Below are positions 52,646 through 60,685 of a DNA stretch of 64,000 bases, one piece after another. Source of the stretch: Streptococcus suis (GTDB taxonomy: Bacteria > Bacillota > Bacilli > Lactobacillales > Streptococcaceae); assembly GCA_024583055.1 (NCBI GenBank), contig CP102145.1, positions 620,001-684,000 of the forward strand. Direction: 5' to 3'. Positions within the stretch are counted from its first letter, which is position 1; the number at the start of each line of letters is the position of its first letter. A program made the translations under genes and the position numbers. Under the pieces are notes generated by a model. It searched no databases and had not been told where the DNA came from. It saw nothing but the letters and a program-made list of their open reading frames with translations.

Positions 52646-53911
52646 TTATTCTGATACTGGTTGCTCTGCTTGAGATTGAGCCTGCTTGCCTTCATCAAGG
52701 AGGGCTGCAATAATCTTCTGGTCACGCAGTTTGACGGAATCGTTGATGGTCTCAGCTGAGTGGATAATAGCCGCCTCCAACTCACGGCGTTTCTGACGCC
52801 CTTCATCAATAGCGGCGATGATGCCGTTGTTCTGGGCTACCAGACTTTCAGCCAATTTTGTCACCGACTGAACAGCCAGAGTCGGATTTTGAGCTGTGCG
52901 TTCCATCATCGGAATGGCTTCCTTAGACGTATCTGCCAGCATCTGAAGAGCAGCATTATTGGCATTGACGATGGCATCAGCCGTCTGGCTGGACTTTATG
53001 GACTGTTGCAAAATACCTAACTGGGCGATGGATAACTTCATGGTCGGAATGGTATTGCGACGGAGCATGCCCAAACGCTGTTTCATGTCAGACGAGACCT
53101 TGACCAGATTCCGCATCTGCGGTGTCGTTGTCCAGGCCACATAGAGACGGCTCAGATATTCAGAATGCTGCTGCTCCAAAATATTGGCCACTTCTGTGAT
53201 CCGCGCCAGCTTTTCAGAGGCTACCTGATAGTCAACAGTGGTCGGAACCAGGCTAGCCAGTCTTTCCTGCTCTGCTCTTGCTCGCTGAGCGGCCTCTTGA
53301 CCTGTTGCCTCGATAAAGGCAATGACACCGACCAGATTCTCGATAGACTTGGTATTGTTTTCAATCAAGAGCTCGGCAGAAACGATATTGCGCGAGAGAA
53401 CTTCTTCCTGCTTGACCACGCTGGCTGCCATAGTGTCCATTTTCTTTTCGATGGTCTGGGAATCGAAGTAAAATTCCTGCAAGTCGTTCTTGGTCTGCTT
53501 GAAAAGACGCTGGAAGAAACCAGGCTTCTTCTCCAATTCAGCCGTGCTTGAAATGTCCTTATACTTGGCCACAAAGCCGTTAAGTTCACGGTTGGTATTG
53601 GCCAAAAGCTCATCCACCTGCGGAATTTCAATCTTCTTCTGCTCACTCAAGATGTGGTTGACCGTTGCATTGACCTCCTCAACCGCCTCCTTGCCAAAGT
53701 CCAGGAGGGCGTTCTGGTTAGATACAAAATTATCCACCAACTGCGGTGCCTTGGCCTGGATCCCGGCCTGCTGTTCAGGTGTCAATTGGGCAAGGAAGGA
53801 TACTTTCTGACTGTCACCAATGGGCGTAGCCTGGATGATTTCCGTTGTCTTGTCCTTCTGGTTCAAGCCGTTGCTGGCAATGGCATCTATATCAAAATTA
53901 AATCCTGACAT
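52646..53911 (-). CDS. TelA-family protein (toxic anion resistance)
   Basis: A 421-residue cytosolic helical protein of the TelA family. KKPGFFQRLFKQTKNDLQEF (about 128-147) and the TTPQMRNLVKVSSDMKQRL segment are family marks. Named for tellurite resistance on plasmids, but chromosomal members are general stress proteins of unclear action. It follows the XpaC-like gene by one nucleotide, the common pairing. Confidence 0.92.
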   Translation of the reverse strand: MSGFNFDIDAIASNGLNQKDKTTEIIQATPIGDSQKVSFLAQLTPEQQAGIQAKAPQLVDNFVSNQNALLDFGKEAVEEVNATVNHILSEQKKIEIPQVDELLANTNRELNGFVAKYKDISSTAELEKKPGFFQRLFKQTKNDLQEFYFDSQTIEKKMDTMAASVVKQEEVLSRNIVSAELLIENNTKSIENLVGVIAFIEATGQEAAQRARAEQERLASLVPTTVDYQVASEKLARITEVANILEQQHSEYLSRLYVAWTTTPQMRNLVKVSSDMKQRLGMLRRNTIPTMKLSIAQLGILQQSIKSSQTADAIVNANNAALQMLADTSKEAIPMMERTAQNPTLAVQSVTKLAESLVAQNNGIIAAIDEGRQKRRELEAAIIHSAETINDSVKLRDQKIIAALLDEGKQAQSQAEQPVSE

Positions 53912-53912
53912 C

Positions 53913-54734
53913 TTATTCCTCTACTTTCTTGTCACGTTTCATCATACGCAGGCTGACTTCAAAATCCTGCATATCGGCTTCGTTAAACTGGCGAATGGTA
54001 TTATCCAAGTCACTATCAAAGGTCTCCATGGCAGATTTTGCCTGGGCCAAACGTTCTTCCGCATTGAAATAATCCTTGGGAGACTGCTTGATTTTCATAT
54101 ACCCCTGCAAAATATCCTGGAAACGCTGCATATTGGCCTCATGAATGGCCGTCAACTCTTCCTTCTTATCCGTTGTCGCCTCTAATTTCTCTAAAATGAC
54201 TAGATGATCCCGTTGGATATTGCAGTAGGTCTCAAGAATTTCTGGCGTCAGGTCCGCAATCCACTCCTGCTCCGTCAGCTCCTGCTTGGCTTGAACGCAA
54301 GGCTCTGCCTCCTTGACAGGCTCTGTTGACTTTTCAGGAAGTTTGAGCTGATACTTGAGCTGAAGGGTGTCCACAACTTCCTTACTCTTATAGGCGTCTA
54401 AGTACTTACCAACCTTTTGATAGACTTGGTCCAGCTCAAAGAGTTCTGCCAGCAAGCGTCCCCGCAATTGCAGAACCGCCTTGTCCTCCCCATTTTCAGC
54501 CAAGAGCTGCTGGTGCTTGGAAAATCCCGCACTGATGGACCATACCAGATTTTCCAACCGCTGGATAGATGAACGGTTGAGCATCCGATGAACCGCAGGA
54601 CGATTCTTCACATAGAGATAAACCAGTCCCAGAGGCAAAATAATATACCAAAAATTTATCAAAATCCCCAAGACAATGAACAGGGCAAGGATAGAGCCCA
54701 AACCATCATCTTTTTTATAGCGTTTTTTACCCAT
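53913..54734 (-). CDS. XpaC-like protein (5-bromo-4-chloroindolyl phosphate hydrolysis family)
   Basis: A 273-residue protein. Two close membrane helices near the N terminus (about 12-40) are followed by a helical cytosolic part with RPAVHRMLNRSSIQRLENLV and a long charged coiled coil. Family partner of TelA, one nucleotide upstream of it. The family name comes from an early screen and need not reflect an enzyme activity. Confidence 0.88.
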   Translation of the reverse strand: MGKKRYKKDDGLGSILALFIVLGILINFWYIILPLGLVYLYVKNRPAVHRMLNRSSIQRLENLVWSISAGFSKHQQLLAENGEDKAVLQLRGRLLAELFELDQVYQKVGKYLDAYKSKEVVDTLQLKYQLKLPEKSTEPVKEAEPCVQAKQELTEQEWIADLTPEILETYCNIQRDHLVILEKLEATTDKKEELTAIHEANMQRFQDILQGYMKIKQSPKDYFNAEERLAQAKSAMETFDSDLDNTIRQFNEADMQDFEVSLRMMKRDKKVEE

Positions 54735-54800
54735 ACGTTTTCCTCATTTTTCCATTATATTATATCATATTCCTCCCCATCTATGAAAAATTTACCAAAG

Positions 54801-54824
54801 AAAAAAGCCGGGTTTCCCCAACTT
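54801..54824 (-). terminator. Terminator of the CBS-ACT gene
   Basis: Minus strand AAGTTGGG (54817-54824) pairs with CCCGGCTT (54805-54812, two G-U), then TTTT, right after the stop. Confidence 0.7.
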
Positions 54825-54825
54825 T

Positions 54826-55482
54826 TTAGAAGGCCTTGGCCTGGGTTGCATGGATGCTGTCAATGGAAATGCCAGAGGTGGCAAACAGGTTCTCCAATTC
54901 CTCTACAGCGATGCGGCCTTCGATTTGAACCTCGATGACCACATTGCCTTTTTTAGTCTGTAATTGAACGGTGCTAATGATATTGTAGCCCTTGTCAGAA
55001 ATAATCTTGATAATCTTCGCAAGCTCACCAGCCTTATTTTCAACTAGGAAACGAGCCCGCACGCCCTCTTCTCCATAGCCTGAAACGTGGAGGAAGGCAG
55101 CAAAGATATCGCGGTCTGTGATGACACCGTAGAGCTGACCATTGTCCACAACCGGCAGGATGCCCACCTTGTTTTTATACATGAGGTAGACCGCATCCTC
55201 CAAGCTGGCATAGCCTGAAACTGTGATGACGTCCTTAATCATGACATCCTTGACCTTGGTCTTGTTGAGCAGGTAGTTCATCTCGTAGATAGACAGGCTG
55301 GTCGCCTTTGACGGACTAGCCTCTGCGATGGTCCCTTCTGTTACCAAACCGACCAATTTATCATTTTCAATGACCGGCAAGCGGTGCAAATCCTGCTCAC
55401 GCATGATGTCTGCAGCATGGGCGATCGTTGTATCTGGCGAAATATAAACAACCTTACGGGTCATAAAATCTTTAACGGACAT
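54826..55482 (-). CDS. CBS-pair and ACT domain protein (AcuB-like)
   Basis: A 218-residue protein with two CBS motifs (about 1-60 and 75-130: VKDFMTRKVVYISPDTT and VKDVMIKDVITVSGYAS) and an ACT domain (about 140-212). CBS pairs bind adenine nucleotides and ACT domains amino acids or other small ligands, so it is a sensor or regulator of a metabolic partner that cannot be named. Length agrees with AcuB-like proteins of streptococci. Confidence 0.88.
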   Translation of the reverse strand: MSVKDFMTRKVVYISPDTTIAHAADIMREQDLHRLPVIENDKLVGLVTEGTIAEASPSKATSLSIYEMNYLLNKTKVKDVMIKDVITVSGYASLEDAVYLMYKNKVGILPVVDNGQLYGVITDRDIFAAFLHVSGYGEEGVRARFLVENKAGELAKIIKIISDKGYNIISTVQLQTKKGNVVIEVQIEGRIAVEELENLFATSGISIDSIHATQAKAF

Positions 55483-55561
55483 GGAACTTCCTCCTCGATA
55501 TTTTCTACTCCTATTATAGCAAAAAACGAAAACGATTTCAATATCTTATGAAAAGAAATGA

Positions 55562-55588
55562 AAATCAGTGATCAACGACCACTGATTT
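55562..55588 (-). terminator. Hairpin terminator downstream of the VOC gene
   Basis: Perfect stem AAATCAGTG/CACTGATTT (55562-55570 and 55580-55588), with TTTT on the minus strand after it. It follows the repeat element at 55592-55709. Confidence 0.65.
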
Positions 55589-55591
55589 GTT

Positions 55592-55709
55592 AGAAACTAG
55601 ATTCACAAGTAAGGCACTTTAAGTTTTTTGATGGAATACTGACTGTATTTCGAGAAAAAACGAACGAAACTTGCCTTAGCTCAGGTGCCGAATTGTGAAT
55701 ATAGGTTCT
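55592..55709. repeat. MITE-like inverted-repeat element of 118 bp
   Basis: Terminal arms AGAAACTAGATTCACAA (55592-55608) and TTGTGAATATAGGTTCT (55693-55709) pair at 15 of 17 positions, with further inner GGCAC/GTGCC and AAGGC/GCCTT pairing. No gene fits inside. It lies 4 nt after the VOC gene stop. Confidence 0.55.
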
Positions 55710-55713
55710 AAAA

Positions 55714-56082
55714 TTATACACCCTTAACTGCGAAATAGATCCCGCTTGGGCAGGCAAAGTTAAAGTTAGGGAAGGGCTGTTCATTGACTGGGCTGCAGGT
55801 ATCTGTCAAACCAGCGATGCGCTCCTGAAGGCCTGCAATATCGGATGTTTCAAACAAGACGCTCGGTACATTGTCCAACACCTCTGGCGATACTTGAGCG
55901 ATAAATTCCTTGGCATAAACCGTAATCGTAGTCGTCGCATCCGCATGAGACTTCATGTCAAAGGTCTCAAAGCCCATCATCTCCGCTTCATTTTCAATGA
56001 CAAAACCTGCCGCTGACCAAAAACTTTTTTCTGCCGCCACATCATCCACATAGAGCATGAGGCCCAATTCTTTATTAAACAT
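55714..56082 (-). CDS. VOC-superfamily (glyoxalase/bleomycin-resistance fold) protein
   Basis: A 122-residue protein with the paired beta-alpha-beta pattern of the VOC fold: LGLMLYVDDVAAEKSFWSAAGF at the start and NFNFACPSGIYFAVKG at the end. Metal-ligand positions are not obvious, so it may be a binding protein rather than an enzyme. Function unknown. Confidence 0.8.
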   Translation of the reverse strand: MFNKELGLMLYVDDVAAEKSFWSAAGFVIENEAEMMGFETFDMKSHADATTTITVYAKEFIAQVSPEVLDNVPSVLFETSDIAGLQERIAGLTDTCSPVNEQPFPNFNFACPSGIYFAVKGV

Positions 56083-56152
56083 CTGTTATCCTCTTTCTAA
56101 AACGATATTGCTAATCATAGCAAGTTATGGTTCAAATTGCAAGAATGAATTC

Positions 56153-56452
56153 CTAACCTTCTAGTGATTTGTCGGCTGCCTGGGCCAGTCTCCCTTCCTC
56201 CAACTCAGCCTGCTCACGCGCCTGCTTTTTCAGACTCTTAATCTCGCTCTTCAAGCCCATATTTTTTGCCATTCCAAGCAAATATTGGATGACCAAGCCA
56301 AGAAATACAGAGCCGAGAATGACCAAAATCAAGGGCAGACGGAAATAACCAAAGATATAATTGACCTTGACAACCTGTTGGTTAGCCAAAGATAAGACCA
56401 CCGTCAGAACGATAATAACCAGTAAGCCGATTAGGGATAGTTTTTTCTTCAT
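56153..56452 (-). CDS. LapA-domain small membrane protein
   Basis: A 99-residue protein with two membrane helices (about 5-24 and 41-63) and a charged coiled coil at the C terminus (GLKSEIKSLKKQAREQAELEE). This is the LapA (DUF1049) layout. In Gram-positives the role is unknown. Confidence 0.85.
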   Translation of the reverse strand: MKKKLSLIGLLVIIVLTVVLSLANQQVVKVNYIFGYFRLPLILVILGSVFLGLVIQYLLGMAKNMGLKSEIKSLKKQAREQAELEEGRLAQAADKSLEG

Positions 56453-56918
56453 ATAATACCTCTTTCATCTGTCAGTCTATCATAAAACAGGAATCGTGAC
56501 AAGGAAGGGGGATTGGGAATTGTATAGGAATATTTTCAGAAATTACTGCTTTATTTTTTTACATATAAATAGGCAGATGAATCAAATGAAACACCTGCCT
56601 ATTCTCAATTTTTTTCATTTTCCAAAGAAACTATTCCCTGAAAAATAAGGAGGAACCTATGACAAAATATCAGTAAACAATCATTGTTTTATCATCCAAC
56701 ATAAGCAAAGCTACCTCTTGATATAAGTACATATCCTCATCATAATTTTTGCAACAAGTTTTTAGTTTGATATTTGTAAATAAAATCCAATTTTTAAACT
56801 CTCAAAACTAAGAAGACACAAATAAAATCATTCAATAATTTCATAAGTTCCGCTGCTTTCCCACCCTCAAAAATGGACTTTTCTTCATTTCTTTCCTATT
56901 TCATGATACAATAGAGCT
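56453..56918. other. AT-rich gap of 466 bp with an orphan hairpin and a 5-codon micro-ORF
   Basis: No ordinary gene. A stem AATAGGCAG/CTGCCTATT (56568-56576 and 56595-56603) is followed by a T run on the plus strand. About 45 nt further, AAGGAGGAACCT precedes ATG ACA AAA TAT CAG TAA (56659-56676), a near-perfect ribosome site for a 5-residue peptide. This may be the start of a lost gene or a leader peptide. Confidence 0.45.
56905..56912 (+). promoter_or_regulatory. Extended -10 placing the mtaR start codon at +1
   Basis: GATACAAT preceded by T (TG-A-TACAAT, hexamer 56907-56912). The hexamer ends 6 nt before the ATG at 56919, and no Shine-Dalgarno fits between. The transcript is probably leaderless. 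Confidence 0.5.
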
Positions 56919-57830
56919 ATGAGAATCCAACAATTATATTATGTTATAAAAATAGCAGAGACAGGGAGTATGAACGAGGCTGCAAAACAGCTTTTCATTA
57001 CCCAACCAAGCCTGTCCAATGCTATCCGCGACCTGGAAAAAGAGCTCAATATCAAGATTTTTTTCCGTAATCCCAAAGGCATTACCCTGACCAAGGACGG
57101 GATTGAGTTTCTATCCTATGCCCGCCAGATTGTCGAGCAGACCGAGCTGCTGGAAGACCGCTATAAAAATCCCAACGCCAAGCGCCAACTCTTCAGCGTA
57201 TCCTCCCAGCACTACGCCTTTGTGGTCAATGCCTTTGTCTCCCTGCTCAAGGAGACTGAAATGGAAGACTACGAGCTCTTCCTGCGGGAAACCCGGACCT
57301 GGGAAATCATCGATGACGTCAATAATTTCCGCTCAGAAATCGGCGTCCTCTTCCTTAATAACTACAACCGTGAAGTCCTGCTCAAGTTGCTGGATGACCA
57401 CAGGCTCTCCCATACGCATCTTTTCACTGCCAAGCCTCATGTTTTCGTCAGCAAGACCAATCCACTGGCACAAAAGAAAAGTATTAGCCTGGATGACCTA
57501 GCCGACTATCCCTACCTCAGCTATGAACAAGGGATTCACAATTCCTTCTACTTTGCCGAGGAAATTCTCTCCCAAGTCCACCACAAGAAATCCATCGTCG
57601 TATCCGATAGGGCCACCCTCTTCAATCTCCTGATTGGGCTAAACGGCTATACGGTTGCGACTGGTATCTTGAACTCCAACCTAAACGGGGACAATATCGT
57701 CTCCATCCCGCTGGATTATGACGATGAAATCGAACTCATCTACATCAAACATGAGAAAGCTGTCCTATCCGACATGGGGGAAAAATTCATTGCCTATCTC
57801 CTGGATGAAGTAAAATTCGATAAAAAATAA
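56919..57830 (+). CDS. mtaR: LysR-family regulator MtaR (CpsY)
   Basis: A 303-residue LysR regulator. The N-terminal winged helix (IAETGSMNEAAKQLFITQPSLSNAIRDLEKEL, about 12-43) and effector domain agree closely in wording with the CpsY/MtaR proteins of group B streptococcus (RETRTWEIIDDV, GVLFLNNYN, SIVVSDRATLFNLLIGLNGYTVATGILNSNLNGDNIVSIPLD). These control methionine uptake and synthesis. Two palindromes matching its known box precede metY (12922) and the MetE-like gene (47077). The start has no ribosome site and lies 7 nt from a -10 box, so translation is probably leaderless. Confidence 0.93.
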   Translation: MRIQQLYYVIKIAETGSMNEAAKQLFITQPSLSNAIRDLEKELNIKIFFRNPKGITLTKDGIEFLSYARQIVEQTELLEDRYKNPNAKRQLFSVSSQHYAFVVNAFVSLLKETEMEDYELFLRETRTWEIIDDVNNFRSEIGVLFLNNYNREVLLKLLDDHRLSHTHLFTAKPHVFVSKTNPLAQKKSISLDDLADYPYLSYEQGIHNSFYFAEEILSQVHHKKSIVVSDRATLFNLLIGLNGYTVATGILNSNLNGDNIVSIPLDYDDEIELIYIKHEKAVLSDMGEKFIAYLLDEVKFDKK

Positions 57831-57898
57831 TGACATATTTAAGTAGATTTCTTCTATCAATATATGTTATAATGCTATCATGAAAGCAGTTGAAAGTG

Positions 57899-57911
57899 AT
57901 GTTGGAAATAT
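57899..57911. repeat. Left 13-bp direct repeat flanking the IS30 element
   Basis: ATGTTGGAAATAT, repeated exactly at 59450-59462, directly outside the inverted repeats. A likely target duplication, although IS30 elements usually make 2-3 bp ones. Confidence 0.55.
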
Positions 57912-59449
57912 GGTAAATTCTCAAAGTAAGTTCTAGTTCCCGTCCTTCCAGAAGTTACTTTGAGAAAACTGCATAACATCAACAGAATTTAGTCTCAGAC
58001 TAAGTTCTTTTTTGACTAAAAATGTTGATAATAGTGAGTTTTAGGGTTGAAAAAGTTGAAAAAAAGAGTACACTAAAGTTACTGGCTCTGAGACGTCTCA
58101 AAGTAAGTTCTAGCTATCTGGAATTTTGGATGGGACAAGTTCCTTTCTATTTTTGAAATTATTTTTTAATAAAAACTAGCGATTATTTATCCAATAATCG
58201 AGGTGATTGAATGACGTTCTCAGGGTCAATTTTAGAGATTCCCAAAAGTGTTGCCAATTCCTCACCGTAGGTAAATGTAAAGAGTTCATAGGCGGATTTT
58301 CCGTTGAAAGAAGCTCGTTTGATGCTGTTGACATGCGAACAAACCAGGTTGATGTCCTCCTGTGTCAAGTTGTCAAACGAACTTCCTTTAGGAAGAATAT
58401 CTCTGATAAGTGTGTGATTCTTCTCAATTCTCCCTTTCTGGTCAGAACGATTGGGGTCACAGAAGAATAGCTTAGATTCTCCACGCACATCCATTTCGAT
58501 GTCGTCCACTCTGGCGAATTCACCGCCATTATCAGTCAGAATGACAGGAAATATTTCGCAGAAGTCCATCTCTTTCTGATGTAGGTCATTCTTGATAGCG
58601 TAGAGATGTTTAGCGACCTCATTAGCTGTTTTATTATCAAGTAATCGAGCGAAGATAAAGTTACAGAAGGAGAGGTTAAAGGTGAGAAGTACCTTTCCGC
58701 CGATCCGTCCAGTAACGGTGTCCATTTCCAGCCAATAGCTGATTCCTTTCTCTGTGAGAAAGCGTTGGAAGTCCTCGTAAGACCGTCCTTCTTTGGCAAT
58801 TTTAGGAATGGGTTGTAGGTTTCTGGTTCTCCGCTTTCTGAATTTCACGACACGGGGGAAATCAATGGGCTTTGTGGACAGATAGCCTTTTTCAAGGTAT
58901 CTGTAGATAGAAGCTCTGGATGCCGAAAGTTCGTTTGAGGCGATGATATGGTTGAGGTGTTGTCCCTTTTGGATGGCTGCAGAGACAATCTCGTCCATAC
59001 GATAGAATTCTTCCTTGTTTAGGGCAACACCTGTTCTCGAGTCTGAGAGCTTAGCTTCGTAATCAAGCTGAGCTCTTTTTGCGTAGTAGAATTGTTTCTG
59101 GTATCCGCAATTGATTCTCTTTTTCGGACAGGCATTACAAACGTAGGGAGCCTTTTTGAGTAGAGGGCAAGAATCACAATTAGATGTCACAGAATTTTCT
59201 TTAACCACTCGATTTCTCCGAACTTCTTTTGAGATTGTAGAAGGATCTTTACCTAACTTAGCTGCTATAGCTGAGAAGGGCTTAAGTTGTTCAATTCCTA
59301 TTTGAATATCGTTGCGATCAGAGAGAGTTAAGTGTTTGTTTTTCATTGTCGATTGCCAACTTGTCCCATAGTAAGTTCTACCTTATTTCCTTGTCTCAGT
59401 CTAATTTCCAGTTTTTAAGACAGACTAGAACTTACTTTGAGAATTTAGC
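57912..59449 (-). mobile_element. IS30-family insertion sequence with extended ends
   Basis: Outer inverted repeats of 26 bp (57912-57937 and 59424-59449, 25 of 26 identical; core TTCTCAAAGTAAGTTCTAGT) enclose one IS30-type transposase. Further copies of the core are at 57951-57966 (reverse), 57993-58008 (degenerate) and 58096-58113 (near-exact, just downstream of the transposase stop), so the true left end could be 58096 and the outer 184 bp a remnant of another copy. It sits between mtaR and glgC, within a palindrome. Confidence 0.8.
58183..59346 (-). CDS. IS30-family transposase
   Basis: A 387-residue transposase. An N-terminal helix-turn-helix (FSAIAAKLGKDPSTISKEVRRNR, about 24-46), a cysteine cluster (C57, C60, C70, C73, C80) and the DDE triad: D209 (EMDTVTGR), D272 (ILTDNGGEF) and E308 (KGRIEKNH), with spacing as in IS30. 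Full length and unbroken, so the element may be active. Confidence 0.93.
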   Translation of the reverse strand: MKNKHLTLSDRNDIQIGIEQLKPFSAIAAKLGKDPSTISKEVRRNRVVKENSVTSNCDSCPLLKKAPYVCNACPKKRINCGYQKQFYYAKRAQLDYEAKLSDSRTGVALNKEEFYRMDEIVSAAIQKGQHLNHIIASNELSASRASIYRYLEKGYLSTKPIDFPRVVKFRKRRTRNLQPIPKIAKEGRSYEDFQRFLTEKGISYWLEMDTVTGRIGGKVLLTFNLSFCNFIFARLLDNKTANEVAKHLYAIKNDLHQKEMDFCEIFPVILTDNGGEFARVDDIEMDVRGESKLFFCDPNRSDQKGRIEKNHTLIRDILPKGSSFDNLTQEDINLVCSHVNSIKRASFNGKSAYELFTFTYGEELATLLGISKIDPENVIQSPRLLDK

Positions 59450-59462
59450 ATGTTGGAAATAT
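59450..59462. repeat. Right 13-bp direct repeat flanking the IS30 element
   Basis: ATGTTGGAAATAT, exact copy of 57899-57911. Confidence 0.55.
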
Positions 59463-59475
59463 TTCAACAAAATCA

Positions 59476-59491
59476 CGGGAACCGCTTTCAT
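59476..59491 (-). promoter_or_regulatory. Candidate CcpA cre site before glgC
   Basis: The minus strand reads ATGAAAGCGGTTCCCG against WTGNNARCGNWWWCAW: the left half is perfect, with three mismatches on the right. It lies 16 nt upstream of the extended -10, where carbon-catabolite control of glycogen genes would act. Confidence 0.45.
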
Positions 59492-59506
59492 TTTTTTGTT
59501 CTTTAT

Positions 59507-59514
59507 GCTATAAT
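59507..59514 (+). promoter_or_regulatory. Extended -10 promoter of the glg operon
   Basis: TGCTATAAT (TG at 59506-59507, hexamer 59509-59514), 31 nt before the glgC ATG. It lies downstream of the IS, so the insertion left the promoter intact. Confidence 0.65.
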
Positions 59515-59545
59515 ACTTCTATAATAAATTTTAAGGAGTGATGAG

Positions 59546-60673
59546 ATGGCTCAAAATAAAATGTTAGCTATGATTCTTGCAGGTGGACGGGGAACCCGTC
59601 TTGAAGGTTTAACAAAAAAGGTGGCCAAACCTGCCGTTGCCTTCGGTGGAAAATACCGCATCATCGATTTCCCTCTCAGTAACTGTGCCAACTCTGGTAT
59701 CGATATTGTCGGTGTCTTGACCCAGTACGAACCGGTCTTGCTCAACTCATACGTTGCCCAATCACAGCGTTGGGGGTTGGATGTCCAAGGTTCTGGTATT
59801 TTTGTCCTGCCACCAAGTGAGAAAATCGAAGGTTTTGGTCTCTATAAGGGCACGGCTGACGCCATCACTCAAAATATCGACTTCATTGATTTGAACGAGC
59901 CTGAGTATGTCCTCATCCTGTCTGGTGACCACATCTACAAGATGAACTATGACAAGCTCTTGGATACCCACATTTCCAAGAAGGCTGATGCGACTATAGC
60001 AGTTATCGAAGTTCCTATCAAGGAAGCGTCACGCTTTGGTATCATGAATACGGATGATGAGTACCGCATCGAGGAATTTGAAGAAAAACCGGCCAACCCT
60101 AAGAGCAATCTTGCCTCAATGGGTATCTATATTTTTACATGGAAAACGCTTAAGAAATACCTCCTGGAAGACGACAAATCAGAAACCTCATCACACGACT
60201 TCGGCCACGATATCATTCCAAAATACCTGGCAGATGGTCGCACTCTGATTGCTCACCCATTCCGTGGCTACTGGAAGGACGTGGGTACGGTTAATAGTCT
60301 CTGGGAATCTAACATGGACCTGATTGACCATGCAGATGAGCTAGACCTGTCTGACCGTTCATGGAGAATCTACTCTGAAGACAAGGGCTCTCCTGCTCAA
60401 GTTATCAGTGCTACTGCCTCTGTCAAGTCTGCCTATATCGATAAGGGAGCCATTATTGATGGTGCCATCGAGCACTCTGTTATCTCAAATGATGTGCAAG
60501 TTAATGTCGATGCGGTTGTCAAAAATTCTGTCCTCCTACCTGGTGCTATCATCGGTGAGGACGTTGAATTGGACTATGTCATCGTGGCTGAAAATGTCAA
60601 GATTGCGGACGGTGTCAAATTGGCTGGTGAACCAGACAATATCCTCTTGATTGATAAGAATGTGAACAAGTAA
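59546..60673 (+). CDS. glgC: Glucose-1-phosphate adenylyltransferase GlgC
   Basis: A 375-residue ADP-glucose pyrophosphorylase. The N-terminal nucleotide-binding [22 protein letters not shown] (about 10-31), [22 protein letters not shown] (about 127-136) and FEEKPANP are present, with left-handed beta-helix repeats at the C terminus. It makes ADP-glucose, the donor for glycogen. AAGGAGTGATG lies before the ATG. First gene of glgC-glgD-glgA. Confidence 0.96.
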   Translation: MAQNKMLAMILAGGRGTRLEGLTKKVAKPAVAFGGKYRIIDFPLSNCANSGIDIVGVLTQYEPVLLNSYVAQSQRWGLDVQGSGIFVLPPSEKIEGFGLYKGTADAITQNIDFIDLNEPEYVLILSGDHIYKMNYDKLLDTHISKKADATIAVIEVPIKEASRFGIMNTDDEYRIEEFEEKPANPKSNLASMGIYIFTWKTLKKYLLEDDKSETSSHDFGHDIIPKYLADGRTLIAHPFRGYWKDVGTVNSLWESNMDLIDHADELDLSDRSWRIYSEDKGSPAQVISATASVKSAYIDKGAIIDGAIEHSVISNDVQVNVDAVVKNSVLLPGAIIGEDVELDYVIVAENVKIADGVKLAGEPDNILLIDKNVNK

Positions 60674-60685
60674 GAAAGGTCGATT

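Noticed and set aside
55590..55784. 64-codon minus-strand frame across the end of the VOC gene
   Set aside because: It overlaps the VOC gene in another frame and runs into the palindromic repeat; no ribosome site.
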